Source: an uncultured Rhodospirillaceae bacterium (GTDB taxonomy: Bacteria > Pseudomonadota > Alphaproteobacteria > Rhodospirillales > Magnetospirillaceae). Taken from it: DNA of 64,000 nucleotides. Below, piece after piece: positions 1-8,201 of the stretch. The stretch covers positions 1 to 64,000 of the forward strand of contig CALABS010000008.1 of NCBI GenBank assembly GCA_937887565.1, given 5' to 3'. Each line of letters begins with the position of its first letter. Position 1 is the first letter of the stretch. The notes under the pieces were generated by a model. It ran no database searches and was not told the origin of the DNA. It saw nothing but the letters and a program-made list of their open reading frames with translations. The position numbers were made by a program, and so were the translations under genes.

Positions 1-39
1 CCCGGTAACCCGGCCACCTATGACCGTGAACGGCCATCT

Positions 40-636
40 ATGGCGGAAACCGACACGGTTCCCCGGGCCCGGGACGGCGCATTGTTGACTCCGAGGGCCA
101 GGAGCGTCGTCGTCGCCATGGGCCATTGGCTGATGGGCGAATGGCCCTCGCGCTTTGTTGCGGGGGCCCGTGCCGTCGGCATGACCAGTACCGATCTGTG
201 GAAACGCCCGGCGGAGCACTATCCTTTCCCCTATGCCGACGTCGTGGAGTGGCACCTGAAGGAGCCCCACAAGGGCGGGAACCGGGAAGAGGTGGCCGAG
301 GCCAAGATGATCTTGCTTCGGCAGGGGCGGCCGGGGACGCACCGCAATCTGGTGGCTCTTTGCGGCATCAGGCTTGGGGCCATGGGCGACCTGGCGGACG
401 CGGCCACGGAGAACGGCGCTCCCTGGGGCAAGGGGCGGTACTGGAAGCTGGACGGCGTCTCGCCCGAGGTCAAGGCGGCGGCACGCCTTGCGGCCCATCG
501 AGCTGGTGAAGGTGTTGGTCCATGGCTCGACGGCCTATTACGGCGAGAATTGGGCATACCTGCCCGCAAAACACCTTCGGCGTGCCCCAGTGCCGACACA
601 TTCACGGATGACGGTATTTCTGGTTGTGCCGGTTAG
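40..636 (+). CDS. Hypothetical protein, possible ribbon-helix-helix C-terminus
   Basis: A 198-residue protein that I do not recognise. No enzymatic motif is visible. Residues about 140-172 (from VSPEVKAAARLAAHRAG) resemble the helical part of small plasmid-type DNA-binding proteins, which is only a weak resemblance. It ends 12 bp before the TnsA-like remnant on the same strand and may belong to the same mobile element. The first in-frame ATG was used as start; because the window opens 39 bp earlier, an upstream start cannot be excluded. Confidence 0.5.
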   Translation: MAETDTVPRARDGALLTPRARSVVVAMGHWLMGEWPSRFVAGARAVGMTSTDLWKRPAEHYPFPYADVVEWHLKEPHKGGNREEVAEAKMILLRQGRPGTHRNLVALCGIRLGAMGDLADAATENGAPWGKGRYWKLDGVSPEVKAAARLAAHRAGEGVGPWLDGLLRRELGIPARKTPSACPSADTFTDDGISGCAG

Positions 637-648
637 GGGGACTGCGCC

Positions 649-1077
649 ATGCCCGTGCGCCGGATCGGCCTTTGTTACCGTAGTGTCAGTGGACGCGTGC
701 CCATGGGAGTCGGCCGGCCTACCGTGCAAGTCGAGTCCACCTTGGAGCGCGATTTCGTCCTTCTCCAACGTTTCGATCCGGGCGTTGTCGGCATCGAGGA
801 GCAGCCATACCGCATCGCCTACCGCGATCCCGGCGGCGGCAAGCGCACCTACGTCCCGGATTTCCTGGTCACGTATCGGCACGGCCTGCCGAAATTGGTC
901 GAGGTGAAGTTCTCGACCGACCCGGCGTTGGTGGCCGGCAAGCTGGAACCTCGCTTCGAGGCCGCACAAGCTGATCGGCTGGTTCGTCGGCCAGGTGATG
1001 AAGGCCACCCAGGGCAAGGCCAACCCGGCCATGCTCAACGAACTGATCGTCAAGAAGCTGCGGGACTGACCCGATAA
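649..1077 (+). pseudogene. TnsA-like transposon endonuclease, 3' truncated
   Basis: The first ~105 residues look like the N-terminal catalytic domain of Tn7-type TnsA, which cuts the 5' ends of the transposon: an STLERDF segment, then a beta-rich stretch with YVPDFLVTY and LVEVK, giving the PD-(D/E)xK nuclease residues Asp and Glu-x-Lys. Homology stops near base 964, where the DNA changes to the 3' end of gatB in another frame. The remaining ~35 codons to the stop are therefore not TnsA. Full TnsA proteins are about 220-280 residues, so this copy lacks its C-terminal domain. No tnsB or tnsC is present downstream. It is a relic of a Tn7-like element rather than an active system. Confidence 0.7.
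965..1069 (+). pseudogene. gatB: gatB 3'-end remnant
   Basis: Read from base 965, the DNA encodes 34 residues and a stop that match the conserved end of the aspartyl/glutamyl-tRNA amidotransferase B subunit (GWFVGQVMKATQGKANPAM, then LNELIVKKLRD). This is the C-terminal YqeY-like tail of GatB, a chromosomal core gene, with no other part of it in the window. It is out of frame with the TnsA remnant it is joined to. The junction at about 964 therefore records recombination between a mobile element and a gatB locus. Confidence 0.75.
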
Positions 1078-1150
1078 CAACCCCTGGTTGTCATAATGCA
1101 GATTATGCGTCTGCGATAGCAGCTATGCCGGCAGGACACCGGCAACGAAA

Positions 1151-1180
1151 ATGGCGCCGGAGATACTCCTCCGGCGCCAT
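1151..1180. terminator. Perfect 12-bp hairpin downstream of gatB remnant
   Basis: ATGGCGCCGGAG and its exact complement flank a 6-nt loop, 81 bp after the gatB stop. There is no U-tract, only CCATCC runs, so it is either a weak terminator carried with the gatB end or a bidirectional barrier between gatB and virD4. The bases from 1070 to 1280 hold nothing else that I can identify. Confidence 0.5.
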
Positions 1181-1280
1181 TCCATCCATTCCGGCAGCCC
1201 CCACACGGGTATGCGGGAAGCCACTCTACTCCACCCCTGGTGACCGGCACCAGATCTTCCTTTCCCGTGCCCGGCCCCGT

Positions 1281-3806
1281 TCAACGACCTTCGTTCATGA
1301 GCCGGGCGATCACGCCGCCGGCCTCCATCTCGCCGGCGTGCCGACGGCCCGCACCTTGCCCTCCATCGGCATCGCCGCCGGCCGTGGGGCGCTTCACGGC
1401 GGCAGCCGGCCCGTTTCCATTGGCCGCCGCCGGTTGCGCCATTTCAGGCTCGTTGCTGTTCGCCGGCTCCCAATCCGTCACCTCCAGGCCAGCCCGCGGC
1501 TCGAGGACCGGATGGATGAACCAGCAACTGGGACGCACGTAGAGCGGCCGGTTCATGCGGCCGGCCAACTGGACGATCTGCCAGCCGAACTGTTTCTTGG
1601 TCGGATCCAGCTTTTCCATCGACATGATGTCCTCGGGACGGAACAGCGGGACGCCCTGCTTCTGTTCGGAAATGTTCACCCCTCCCTTCCCGCCATTGGG
1701 ATCGAACAGCGCCCCCAGGTCGAAGCCCTGTCGGCTCGTGGACTGCGTGGTGATGGTCCGGTTGCCAATCGTTTGGCTGATTTCCTGGGCCGTCTTGTAG
1801 TCGTTCTGCGTGGGAATGATCTTGTAGTTGGTCGCCGCTTTCAGGGTGTCGACGGTGTCGGATCCGCCGGACGAGCGGTATTTGGCGCCAACCTGGCCAT
1901 AGCTCTGTCCCACCAGGATCATACTCACCCACTGGCCGCGGCCGAGCGCCGGGATCTGCAGCACGCTTTGGAGCGCAGGCAGGGTCCAGAACTCGTCAAG
2001 GATGAACAGCAGAGGCCGCCCCAAGAGCTTGCCCTTCTTGGTCCAAGGGGTCTTGAATTCGCTTTCGTCCTGCGAGATCGCGTAGGCTGCCAGCGTTTCG
2101 AGGAACAGGCCGGTGATGCGGCCGAGAAACTCGGCATCCTCCAGGCTGATGACGATGTAGAATGTGACGGGACGGAGATCTCCATCCTTGGTCCGCATTC
2201 CGCGCCCCGCGGAAAGGGGGAATGTGCTCGTCGACGTGACGGCGCGCACCGACGCGTTCTTGAAGATGGCCAGGCCGGCGCCGGCCGTGGAAATGACCGA
2301 ACCGCGCTCCTTGTCCGGTTTCATGCGCGTGGCGACCAGGTCCTGGCGCACGCGGGGCGGATAACCGTAGGCATCAGCCTCGGCGATCGCCTCGTCAAGC
2401 AGCTTGGCCGTGAGATCCTGCTCCCCTTCTCCCGCCGGCGCGCCGCCGGCCTGAAGCCCCGATGGAGCCTTGGCGACGCGGATGGGATTGCCCTTGGAAT
2501 CCACCTCGCCGGTATCGACCATCTCGAATTCCCGGGCCGTGGCCATTCCGTTGGTGGCGCCGTTCAGCCAATCCAGCAATCCGCCGAAGTTGGGCTCGAT
2601 TCCCAGGCGCTCGCAGCGCGCCATGAAGAACCCCATGGCGCCGGCAAGGAACTCCCGGCCGGTATTACGCCAATGCGCCTCGATCGAATCGGGAATGATA
2701 ATGGCGCATCCCCGGTCGATGTGCTTTTCGCGTTCGGCCATCAGCTGCTGCAGGTCCAGGAAATCCTGGGCCAGCTTCTCGAGCAGCTTCCGGGCGTCGC
2801 CGGCCTCGGTTCGCAACGATCCGACGCCGGCCGGTTCGTCGAACAGCATGCTCTTCCAGAGCGTGTGATCGCGCACCAGGACAAGGATCTGGACCAGGGC
2901 ATCCGACGGATCGTCGTAGATCGCTCCCAGCTGGGCGAGAAGGCGGGCACGCAACGCCACGCACTCCTCACCACCCTTGTATGATTTCGGCGACATGTAG
3001 TTCCATCGCGCCGAATTGCGAGGGTCGCCCCAGGAAAGACGGATGACGGGACCTTGCCGCGACCGCCATCCCGCGGTGACCTTGTACATCTCGCTTTTCG
3101 GATCGTTCACGACGACACAGGGAGCGGGAACCGGAGCGTTCTGCCACGTCTTGAACGGAAGCCGCAATTCCTGCAGCCGCGCCGACAGCTTGATGGCCAG
3201 CAGCCGGGCGAGCGAGGCGAACGGCCGGAACCAGTCCCTCACCCGGTCGGGCCAATCGGCCAGCAGGTTGGAGATCAACTGGACAGTCTTCGCGGTGCCG
3301 GGCGGCGCGATCAGGATGGCCGACGTGGTTTCCCAGTTGCGGATGAGCTGATGGGTGTCGCCCCAGCGCCCGAGCACGATCCCGGTCTGGTCGAACAGCT
3401 TGTCGGCGACCAGGTCGCGCAGCACCGCCACCCGTGCCTTTCCATGTGTCGTGTCGACGAACCGGTAAGGATTGCGCCTGAGGGCCACGATTATCCGGAG
3501 CACGAAGAAAATGACGGCCAGAACCATTGCCGGCGGCGGGACGCCCCTCTCTATCATCGAAAAGTCCCACCACAACCCGTATTGTGTCCACACCAGTTCC
3601 CAGTCGATGACGAGGGCTGCAAGGTAGGTCAGGGTCGATTGCCACCAGATCGCCGGGGCATGGTCCCCCCATACGAAGTTTTCCACCGGCCAGCCGAGCG
3701 CCACGAGAATCATGGAGGCTGCCATGTTGGCCAGGATGTGGCGGACCGCGTAGGTCCTCGCCAGAGTGATCTCGTTCTCGGTGATCTCCCTCGCCTGCTC
3801 GCTCAT
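1281..3806 (-). CDS. virD4: Type IV coupling protein VirD4/TraG
   Basis: An 841-residue inner-membrane ATPase that would dock the relaxosome to the secretion channel and drive DNA export. The N-terminus carries hydrophobic segments at about residues 27-60 and 75-106. A Walker A motif APPGTAKTV lies near residue 167, the VirD4-typical NDPKSEMY near 235, and a Walker B/DEF motif LLFILDEFWTLPAL near 600. The family is usually 600-750 residues, so about 100 extra residues lie at the low-complexity C-terminus. It overlaps the virB11 stop by 4 bp, which implies translational coupling. It is the last gene of the minus-strand virB11 operon. Confidence 0.93.
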   Translation of the reverse strand: MSEQAREITENEITLARTYAVRHILANMAASMILVALGWPVENFVWGDHAPAIWWQSTLTYLAALVIDWELVWTQYGLWWDFSMIERGVPPPAMVLAVIFFVLRIIVALRRNPYRFVDTTHGKARVAVLRDLVADKLFDQTGIVLGRWGDTHQLIRNWETTSAILIAPPGTAKTVQLISNLLADWPDRVRDWFRPFASLARLLAIKLSARLQELRLPFKTWQNAPVPAPCVVVNDPKSEMYKVTAGWRSRQGPVIRLSWGDPRNSARWNYMSPKSYKGGEECVALRARLLAQLGAIYDDPSDALVQILVLVRDHTLWKSMLFDEPAGVGSLRTEAGDARKLLEKLAQDFLDLQQLMAEREKHIDRGCAIIIPDSIEAHWRNTGREFLAGAMGFFMARCERLGIEPNFGGLLDWLNGATNGMATAREFEMVDTGEVDSKGNPIRVAKAPSGLQAGGAPAGEGEQDLTAKLLDEAIAEADAYGYPPRVRQDLVATRMKPDKERGSVISTAGAGLAIFKNASVRAVTSTSTFPLSAGRGMRTKDGDLRPVTFYIVISLEDAEFLGRITGLFLETLAAYAISQDESEFKTPWTKKGKLLGRPLLFILDEFWTLPALQSVLQIPALGRGQWVSMILVGQSYGQVGAKYRSSGGSDTVDTLKAATNYKIIPTQNDYKTAQEISQTIGNRTITTQSTSRQGFDLGALFDPNGGKGGVNISEQKQGVPLFRPEDIMSMEKLDPTKKQFGWQIVQLAGRMNRPLYVRPSCWFIHPVLEPRAGLEVTDWEPANSNEPEMAQPAAANGNGPAAAVKRPTAGGDADGGQGAGRRHAGEMEAGGVIARLMNEGR

Positions 3807-5158
3807 CTGTCACCCCCTTCCCTTTCTCCGTGCCCCGATTTCCCCAGCTGATGGGTTCCCTCGCCGCCGAATTGGGCGGCAAAGTCGCCGTGAACGTTGG
3901 CCAACGCCCCGCCATGCGTTTCCTCGGAGACCTGAATCAACCCGAGACGCCGCGCCTCGATCAGCGTCCTTTCCTCTTCATTGAAGGTGACGGAAGGTTC
4001 CGGTTCGACCGGTCGCACGAGCTTCTTGACTGCTCCCCCGGTCACCATTAGCGCCATGCGGCGCAGGAATTCCTCGTCCTCGGCCGTGAGCCCCTCCCCT
4101 GCCCGGGCCGCTTCCAGCAACCCGCGGGCCTTCGGCATGTCGAAGGCCAAGTCGAAATCCCGTTCATCCTCGATGAAGGATTTGCGGTCGGTCCGGGAAT
4201 CGAAGAGATCCTTGGGGGTGACGATCTCGACGACCTCCCGTCGTTCGGTCTGTTTGCCGGACTGGGGAAAATGCTTGATCTGGACGACGCGGCCGATGTT
4301 GTCCGCCAGGAACTCCAGCATGTCCCGCGTTTCGGAGCTTGCAGCCGCCCCGCCGCCCATGGCGACACGGCGGCGAACGCCGCGGATGGACTCCCGGCCG
4401 TTGTTCGCGTGCATGGATGCACGGCAGCTGTCGTGGCCGGTGTCGAGGATCTGCGTGTAGTAGAAGGCGTTGGAGATCGACAGCTCGCCGAGGGTGAATT
4501 CGTCCGGATTGGCCCGCAGTGTGCTGTCGATGATTTCCGGCCACCCGATCCGGGTGGCGCTCTCCGTGCGCGAGACGATGAAATGAACCCGGTTGGGGTT
4601 GGGAATGACCAGCTCGCGGGTATCTTCGGCCGTTACCACCCGTTTCCACATCGGCGAGAAGGTGGCCAGAAGATTGAGGAAGGTCGTCTTGCCTGATCCC
4701 GTGCCGCCCGAGATCAGCATGTTGGTGCCCTCGACCACATCGCGCCGCAGCAAGTCCTGGGCTGCCGGATCACGGACACCGAAGTCCTCGAACTTGACGT
4801 TGGCTATCCGCTTGACGCGGATGGACAGCATGAACCCGCCTTCGTCGACATTGCGCCCGACCACGGCTTGGAAGCGGTCTCCGTCGGGCGTCCGGCACGC
4901 CAGGATCGGGAGCTGATCGGACCAGACGATTTCGAGCGATGCGGCGAAGCCGCGGCAGAGCTGTTCTATCCAAGACCGCGTTGCGAAACCGGCTTCCTTC
5001 GGAAGCAGTTGGACATAGCCTTCGCCGGCGACGCGGACAAACACCTTTCCCGGGCCATTGATCGAGATCTCAGTGATCCTGTCCTTCCACTTTTGCCGCT
5101 TTCGCAGCTCGCCCAGCGGCGCATAGGTGTCGAGCGCAATCTTGCCAAATTTGTCCAA
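3803..5158 (-). CDS. virB11: VirB11-type secretion ATPase
   Basis: A hexameric traffic ATPase of the type IV secretion channel. Walker A ISGGTGSGKTTF sits near residues 148-160, followed by an Asp box (TAEDTRELV) and a His-box region (HDSCRASMHANNG). At 451 residues it is about 100 longer than Agrobacterium VirB11, and the extra part is an acidic C-terminal tail after residue 330. The ATG at 5158 lies 15 bp from a 16-bp palindrome that is shared with the other transfer operons. The gene is separated from virB2-virB10 by the cassette block, which probably was inserted into a once continuous operon. Confidence 0.93.
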   Translation of the reverse strand: MDKFGKIALDTYAPLGELRKRQKWKDRITEISINGPGKVFVRVAGEGYVQLLPKEAGFATRSWIEQLCRGFAASLEIVWSDQLPILACRTPDGDRFQAVVGRNVDEGGFMLSIRVKRIANVKFEDFGVRDPAAQDLLRRDVVEGTNMLISGGTGSGKTTFLNLLATFSPMWKRVVTAEDTRELVIPNPNRVHFIVSRTESATRIGWPEIIDSTLRANPDEFTLGELSISNAFYYTQILDTGHDSCRASMHANNGRESIRGVRRRVAMGGGAAASSETRDMLEFLADNIGRVVQIKHFPQSGKQTERREVVEIVTPKDLFDSRTDRKSFIEDERDFDLAFDMPKARGLLEAARAGEGLTAEDEEFLRRMALMVTGGAVKKLVRPVEPEPSVTFNEEERTLIEARRLGLIQVSEETHGGALANVHGDFAAQFGGEGTHQLGKSGHGEREGGDR

Positions 5159-5173
5159 AAGGGCCCCCGCCGA

Positions 5174-5189
5174 TACAAGAACTCTTGCA
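5174..5189. promoter_or_regulatory. Transfer-regulon palindrome, virB11 copy
   Basis: TACAAGAACTCTTGCA, an imperfect palindrome 15 bp upstream of the virB11 ATG. It is one of seven related sites (consensus TGCAAGAANTCTTGCA). Its position over the likely transcription start suits a repressor operator. Confidence 0.6.
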
Positions 5190-5213
5190 TCAGTTTGAGG
5201 GTGAGACCGTTGC

Positions 5214-5241
5214 GGGGCAATTTATTTTTCTGATGCCGGCC
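5214..5241 (+). repeat. Cassette recombination site, copy 1 (+)
   Basis: Contains TTTATTTTTCTGATGCCGGC, the AT-rich core shared by four sites in this region. The left arm is reduced to GGCA, which still pairs with TGCC on the right. The site also encodes IYFSDAGQE at the head of silent cassette 1. Confidence 0.65.
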
Positions 5242-5822
5242 AGGAGGTAATGGCGGCGGCCGCCATGGTGCGCCAGGGCGCTCCCGACCTGCCTTACGGG
5301 CTGGTCCATGCGGGCACGACGGTCAAGACGGGCGACAGCACCTACCAAGGCTGCGACGCCTTCCGCGAGACGGCGATCAGCGACGTCTACAGTCGGGCGG
5401 ACGGCACCGAATACGTCGCCCAACTCGGCGCCGGTACTCCCGAGGGGCCGGTAAATGTATGCGTCACGACAACGGTTAAATCTGCCGAAGTACAACTGTC
5501 CCGATATTGCCAATCTGGAGTCCCGACTACGACGTGGGGCCTGCGCTATCATGCGATCAACAAAAACGACGTGAAGAATGCCGAGACGGGGGAGATCGTT
5601 GGATCAACCTGTGTGGAAGTATCGGCGCGTAGTCAACAGACAGGGTCCGCCTCCACGAGCAGCAATTCCCTGTGCGGACAGTCGCCGCCGAGCCTTTTCC
5701 CTTGGGGCAGTGCATATTGGACGCCGTTTTCCTCCACGGGCGGCGACAGATATAATGATAACGCAAGCCAGTGGCCCGGCTACGAGGCCGTTTACGGCGC
5801 GTCGTGCCCAAGCGGGTTCTGA
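5220..5822 (+). other. Silent C-terminal cassette 1 of the tip protein (intact)
   Basis: An open frame of 200 codons with no start signal of its own. It begins IYFSDAGQEVMAAAA and continues with segments matching the expressed tip C-terminus (GAPDLPYGLVHAGTTVK, YQGCDAFRETAISDVY, DGTEYV, GAGTPEGP), then diverges completely to its own stop. It is on the opposite strand to the expressed gene. Inversion between the sites at 5214 and 10200 would place it exactly in frame. The first internal ATG at 5250 has a GGAGG sequence 7 bp upstream (within the shared site), so it could be mistaken for an independent gene. Confidence 0.7.
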
Positions 5823-5938
5823 TCGCCATTGCTGGCGGGCCTTCGCTGTCCCGCCAGTTTGTTTATCCGTGCTGCCGTGACGCAGCGTTGGGCCTGGAAG
5901 GGATTCTTGGAGGGTCTCTACGTCCCTTACCGCGCCCC

Positions 5939-6322
5939 CTACGGTCGCAGCTCGTGCTTCAGCGGGTAGCGCTTTATGAGGACTTCTGCCGGCAGATCAA
6001 GTCCGTCCGCCAGTTGCCGGATCATCTCGATGCTGAGGGGACGGACGCGGTTCATCACTTCGGACACCCGGCCCGAGCCGCCGAGGAAGGGCTGGAGGTC
6101 GACCCTGTCCAGCCCGCGTTGCTCCATCACGAATTCCAGCAGCGCAATCGGGTCGGGAGCCTCGACAGGATAGTGTCTGGCTTCGTAGGCCTCGACCAGG
6201 GTCGCCAGCACGTCCAGGCGATCTCCCTCCGGCGAGCCGGCGTCGGCGCTCATCAGGCCCTCGATCTCCATGAGCGCGGCCTCGTAGTCGTCCTCGGTGC
6301 GGATGGGGTTGACGGTGACCAT
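5939..6322 (-). CDS. higA: HigA-type antitoxin
   Basis: A 127-residue protein with the HigA layout: an N-terminal linker (EDDYEAALMEIEGLMSADAG) that would wrap the toxin, followed by a Cro/XRE-type helix-turn-helix around residues 75-110 (FLGGSGRVSEVMNRVRPLS). It neutralises HigB and binds its own promoter. It follows higB by one base, in the less common toxin-first order typical of higBA. It lies inside the cassette block and probably stabilises it. Confidence 0.85.
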   Translation of the reverse strand: MVTVNPIRTEDDYEAALMEIEGLMSADAGSPEGDRLDVLATLVEAYEARHYPVEAPDPIALLEFVMEQRGLDRVDLQPFLGGSGRVSEVMNRVRPLSIEMIRQLADGLDLPAEVLIKRYPLKHELRP

Positions 6323-6323
6323 G

Positions 6324-6620
6324 TCAGATGCTCCTCACGTCCACGGCGTCATATTCGGCATGGGTGCCGACGAACCGCACATAGACGATCCTGTAGGGGT
6401 TGTTGATCCAGGCGACGAGACGGTACTTGTTGCCGGCGATGTTGAAGACCACGCGGTCGCCAACGAAGCTGGCGTTGCGGAACTGCTCCTTCACCGCACC
6501 AGGTCCGCCCCAATCCGCCTTGAGCGCGACGGCATGCCAGGCCTTCAGCGGCTGTTCGCTGTCGCCGCGGCCTGGCTGCTGCCAGTGCTCCTTCAAAGTC
6601 TTGAGCGCGATGATCCTCAT
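6324..6620 (-). CDS. higB: HigB-type ribosome-dependent mRNA interferase toxin
   Basis: 98 residues, RelE superfamily: MRIIALKTLKEHW at the start, then KEQFRNASFVGDRVVFNIAGNKYRL [split: KEQFRNASF, VVFNIAGNKYRL] and a final YVRFVGTHAEYDAVD. HigB cleaves mRNA in the ribosomal A site. The ATG at 6620 follows an upstream region containing two direct operator-like repeats. The stop abuts the higA start, so both are read from one transcript. Confidence 0.87.
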   Translation of the reverse strand: MRIIALKTLKEHWQQPGRGDSEQPLKAWHAVALKADWGGPGAVKEQFRNASFVGDRVVFNIAGNKYRLVAWINNPYRIVYVRFVGTHAEYDAVDVRSI

Positions 6621-6640
6621 GTAGGCATGATACCCGCCTC

Positions 6641-6678
6641 CCGAAATGGGAGCAAGGGTTGAATTCCAAAATGGGAGC
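6641..6678 (-). promoter_or_regulatory. higBA operator-like direct repeats
   Basis: GCTCCCATTTCGG and GCTCCCATTTTGG (minus-strand reading) are repeated 25 bp apart, 21-58 bp upstream of higB. HigA proteins bind paired sites over their promoter, so these are the likely operators. Confidence 0.5.
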
Positions 6679-6703
6679 CCCGCGGCATCGAGGCTCGCCA
6701 GCC

Positions 6704-6731
6704 GCCGGCAGTTTATTTTTCTGATGCCGGC
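6704..6731 (+). repeat. Cassette recombination site, copy 2 (+)
   Basis: The clearest copy: inverted arms GCCGGCA (6704-6710) and TGCCGGC (6725-6731) around a 14-bp AT-rich spacer with TTTATTTTTC. This is the geometry of a site-specific recombinase core. Confidence 0.65.
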
Positions 6732-7025
6732 CAGGAGGTCATCGCGAGCGCCGCCATGGTGCGCGACGGGGCACCCGAGCTGCCGTACAGCTACGTCTCG
6801 CAGTCGACGATCAATACGGGCGTCAACGAATACCAGCCGGCCAATTCGTGCGACCGCTATCAGCTCACCGAGGTCCACGACACCTACACCCGCCCGGATG
6901 GCGGCCAGTATCAGCATCCCGTGGGCGCGGGCCAGCCGGTCGGTCCGACCTATGCATGCACCTATTCGGGCGGCGCTGCCCTAACCGACTGGCCGGGATC
7001 GTCCTCGCCGGCCAGGAATTGGTAG
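6711..7025 (+). pseudogene. Silent C-terminal cassette 2 (truncated)
   Basis: Starts VYFSDAGQEVIASAAMVRDG in the same frame as the expressed tip. It keeps tip-like segments (GAPELPYSYV, CDRYQLTEVHDTYTRPDG, GAGQPVGPTYAC) for about 88 codons. Near base 6970 the similarity ends and the frame runs over the 3' end of the convergent gene at 6962-7501. About 90 codons of the usual C-terminus are missing, so a switch to this cassette would give a shortened tip with a foreign tail of about 14 residues. Confidence 0.6.
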
Positions 7026-7501
7026 GGCCGGAGCGATTCAAGCGAACGCAGGGCATCCCGGCGCAGGAACGGCAAGATGTCGGCGTTGTTGACCATAGCG
7101 AGAACATCTTCGCGGTCCGCACCGTAATGGCGCAGGCCGTCGATAACCCTGGCCCGGAAATGCGCCGCCATTTCATGGGCGTCATCCGACTGCACCAGGG
7201 AGAACAGACGCTCCGCCTTGGCCAGATAGCCAGTCAGGCCGTCGTAGTCCTGCATGATCTCCGCGGCCGTGAATGTTTTCTGTTGCAGGTATTCCCGCAG
7301 GAAGCATTCCAGCAGCAGGTAAGTGGTGGTGCCGCTCGGGTCGAGGCTGAGGGTTTCCTTCAGCTCTTCATTCATGCTGCGGATGTCCCATTGGCCGAAC
7401 GACCAGCGGGTGGCGTTGAGGTCAACGCCGGTTAGCGCCACCCATTGCTCCAGGGCGGCATTAATGGACGTCTCGGCCGTCGTCGGCGGGCGTTCGGTCA
7501 T
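6962..7501 (-). CDS. Hypothetical protein, alpha-helical
   Basis: 179 residues, predicted mostly helical, with no motif I can name. The start ATG at 7501 overlaps the 3' end of the upstream gene (stop at 7504) closely enough for coupling. Its last ~20 codons (after SLRPYQFLAGEDDPGQS) lie over the broken end of cassette 2, so the natural C-terminus may have been altered when the two sequences were joined. It belongs to a minus-strand run of small accessory genes (6962-8420). Confidence 0.6.
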   Translation of the reverse strand: MTERPPTTAETSINAALEQWVALTGVDLNATRWSFGQWDIRSMNEELKETLSLDPSGTTTYLLLECFLREYLQQKTFTAAEIMQDYDGLTGYLAKAERLFSLVQSDDAHEMAAHFRARVIDGLRHYGADREDVLAMVNNADILPFLRRDALRSLESLRPYQFLAGEDDPGQSVRAAPPE

Positions 7502-7503
7502 GG

Positions 7504-7794
7504 TTAAAGGCCCTCCGAGCGGGCGCCATTGCGGAGAAACGAGCGAAGGGCATCGCAAATTCGCTTCACCACCGCCGGCTTGGTCTTTCCCAGATACCGC
7601 CCGCGTGAGTTCCAGACGTCGATGCCCCAAACCGGCCGGGCGTTGAGACTGACCTTATCCGGCTCTCCAGAGGCATCGGTGAACACCAGATAGGTGGTTG
7701 GCACGACGACTTCGAAGCAACGGCGCCCATCGGCGCGGGGCATCTGAACCTCCCGAACCGTGGGGCGATACATGTGAAATTCGCCAGTCGTCAT
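7504..7794 (-). CDS. Hypothetical protein
   Basis: 96 residues from the ATG at 7794, which has a GGAGGGG ribosome-binding site 5 bp upstream; a second ATG at 7806 is less well placed. Contains a central beta-rich part (CFEVVVPTTYLVFTDASGE) and a basic C-terminal helix (KTKPAVVKRICDALRSFL). The function is unknown. Spacing to neighbours (3 and 13 bp) indicates a single operon with 6962-7501 and 7808-7960. Confidence 0.55.
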   Translation of the reverse strand: MTTGEFHMYRPTVREVQMPRADGRRCFEVVVPTTYLVFTDASGEPDKVSLNARPVWGIDVWNSRGRYLGKTKPAVVKRICDALRSFLRNGARSEGL

Positions 7795-7807
7795 CTGCCC
7801 CTCCATT

Positions 7808-7960
7808 TCAGAAGACCTCCAGCAGCCACAGGCGGCGGCTATCAGCACGCACGGCCTGGCGGACACTGGTGGTGTAACCGCCCTTCGCATCGACGCGACG
7901 GGCGGCTCCACGGGCCTCGGCCTCAGTGCCGAACCATTCGGAGAAAATGGGCTTGGTCAT
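7808..7960 (-). CDS. Small hypothetical protein (50 aa)
   Basis: A 50-residue protein starting MTKPIFSEWFGTEAEARG, with a GGCCAGC-type weak ribosome-binding region. It shares the style of its neighbour at 7976-8167 (short beta strand, then an AEA-rich helix), suggesting both are small single-domain proteins of one family. The reading frame is supported by tight packing between the genes at 7504 and 7976. Confidence 0.5.
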   Translation of the reverse strand: MTKPIFSEWFGTEAEARGAARRVDAKGGYTTSVRQAVRADSRRLWLLEVF

Positions 7961-7975
7961 GCTGGCCTCCCCGAC

Positions 7976-8167
7976 CTAGAGCGCGCGGGCCTTGGCGGCG
8001 GCAACGGCCGCTTCCGCTTCGGCGCGAGTCTTGTGGTAGCTGAAGGTGGCCCGGCGGGTCTGCCGCACCTCGCGGAACTTTCCGTTGCTGCACCGCTGGC
8101 CGATCTCGGTCCACGACGCCACCACCTTGAAGCCGGTCTTGGTTGTCTCAATGCTGTAGCGGTTCAT
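7976..8167 (-). CDS. Small hypothetical protein (63 aa)
   Basis: 63 residues from the ATG at 8167, preceded by GGAGGAGCGAACG, a strong ribosome-binding site. Two short beta strands (YSIETTKTGFKVVASW) are followed by a basic segment and an Ala-rich helix (TRAEAEAAVAAAKARAL). Unknown function. It is part of the minus-strand accessory operon whose promoter is probably between 8420 and 8522. Confidence 0.55.
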   Translation of the reverse strand: MNRYSIETTKTGFKVVASWTEIGQRCSNGKFREVRQTRRATFSYHKTRAEAEAAVAAAKARAL

Positions 8168-8201
8168 CGTTCGCTCCTCCAGGCCTTCATCTTCGATGGC
8201 A

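Noticed and set aside
590..650. Possible Tn7-like transposon end near the TnsA remnant
   Set aside because: No pair of TGT...ACA ends or repeated transposase-binding sites could be found.
1125..2984. Long plus-strand open frame opposite virD4
   Set aside because: Antisense shadow of a well-supported coupling-protein gene.
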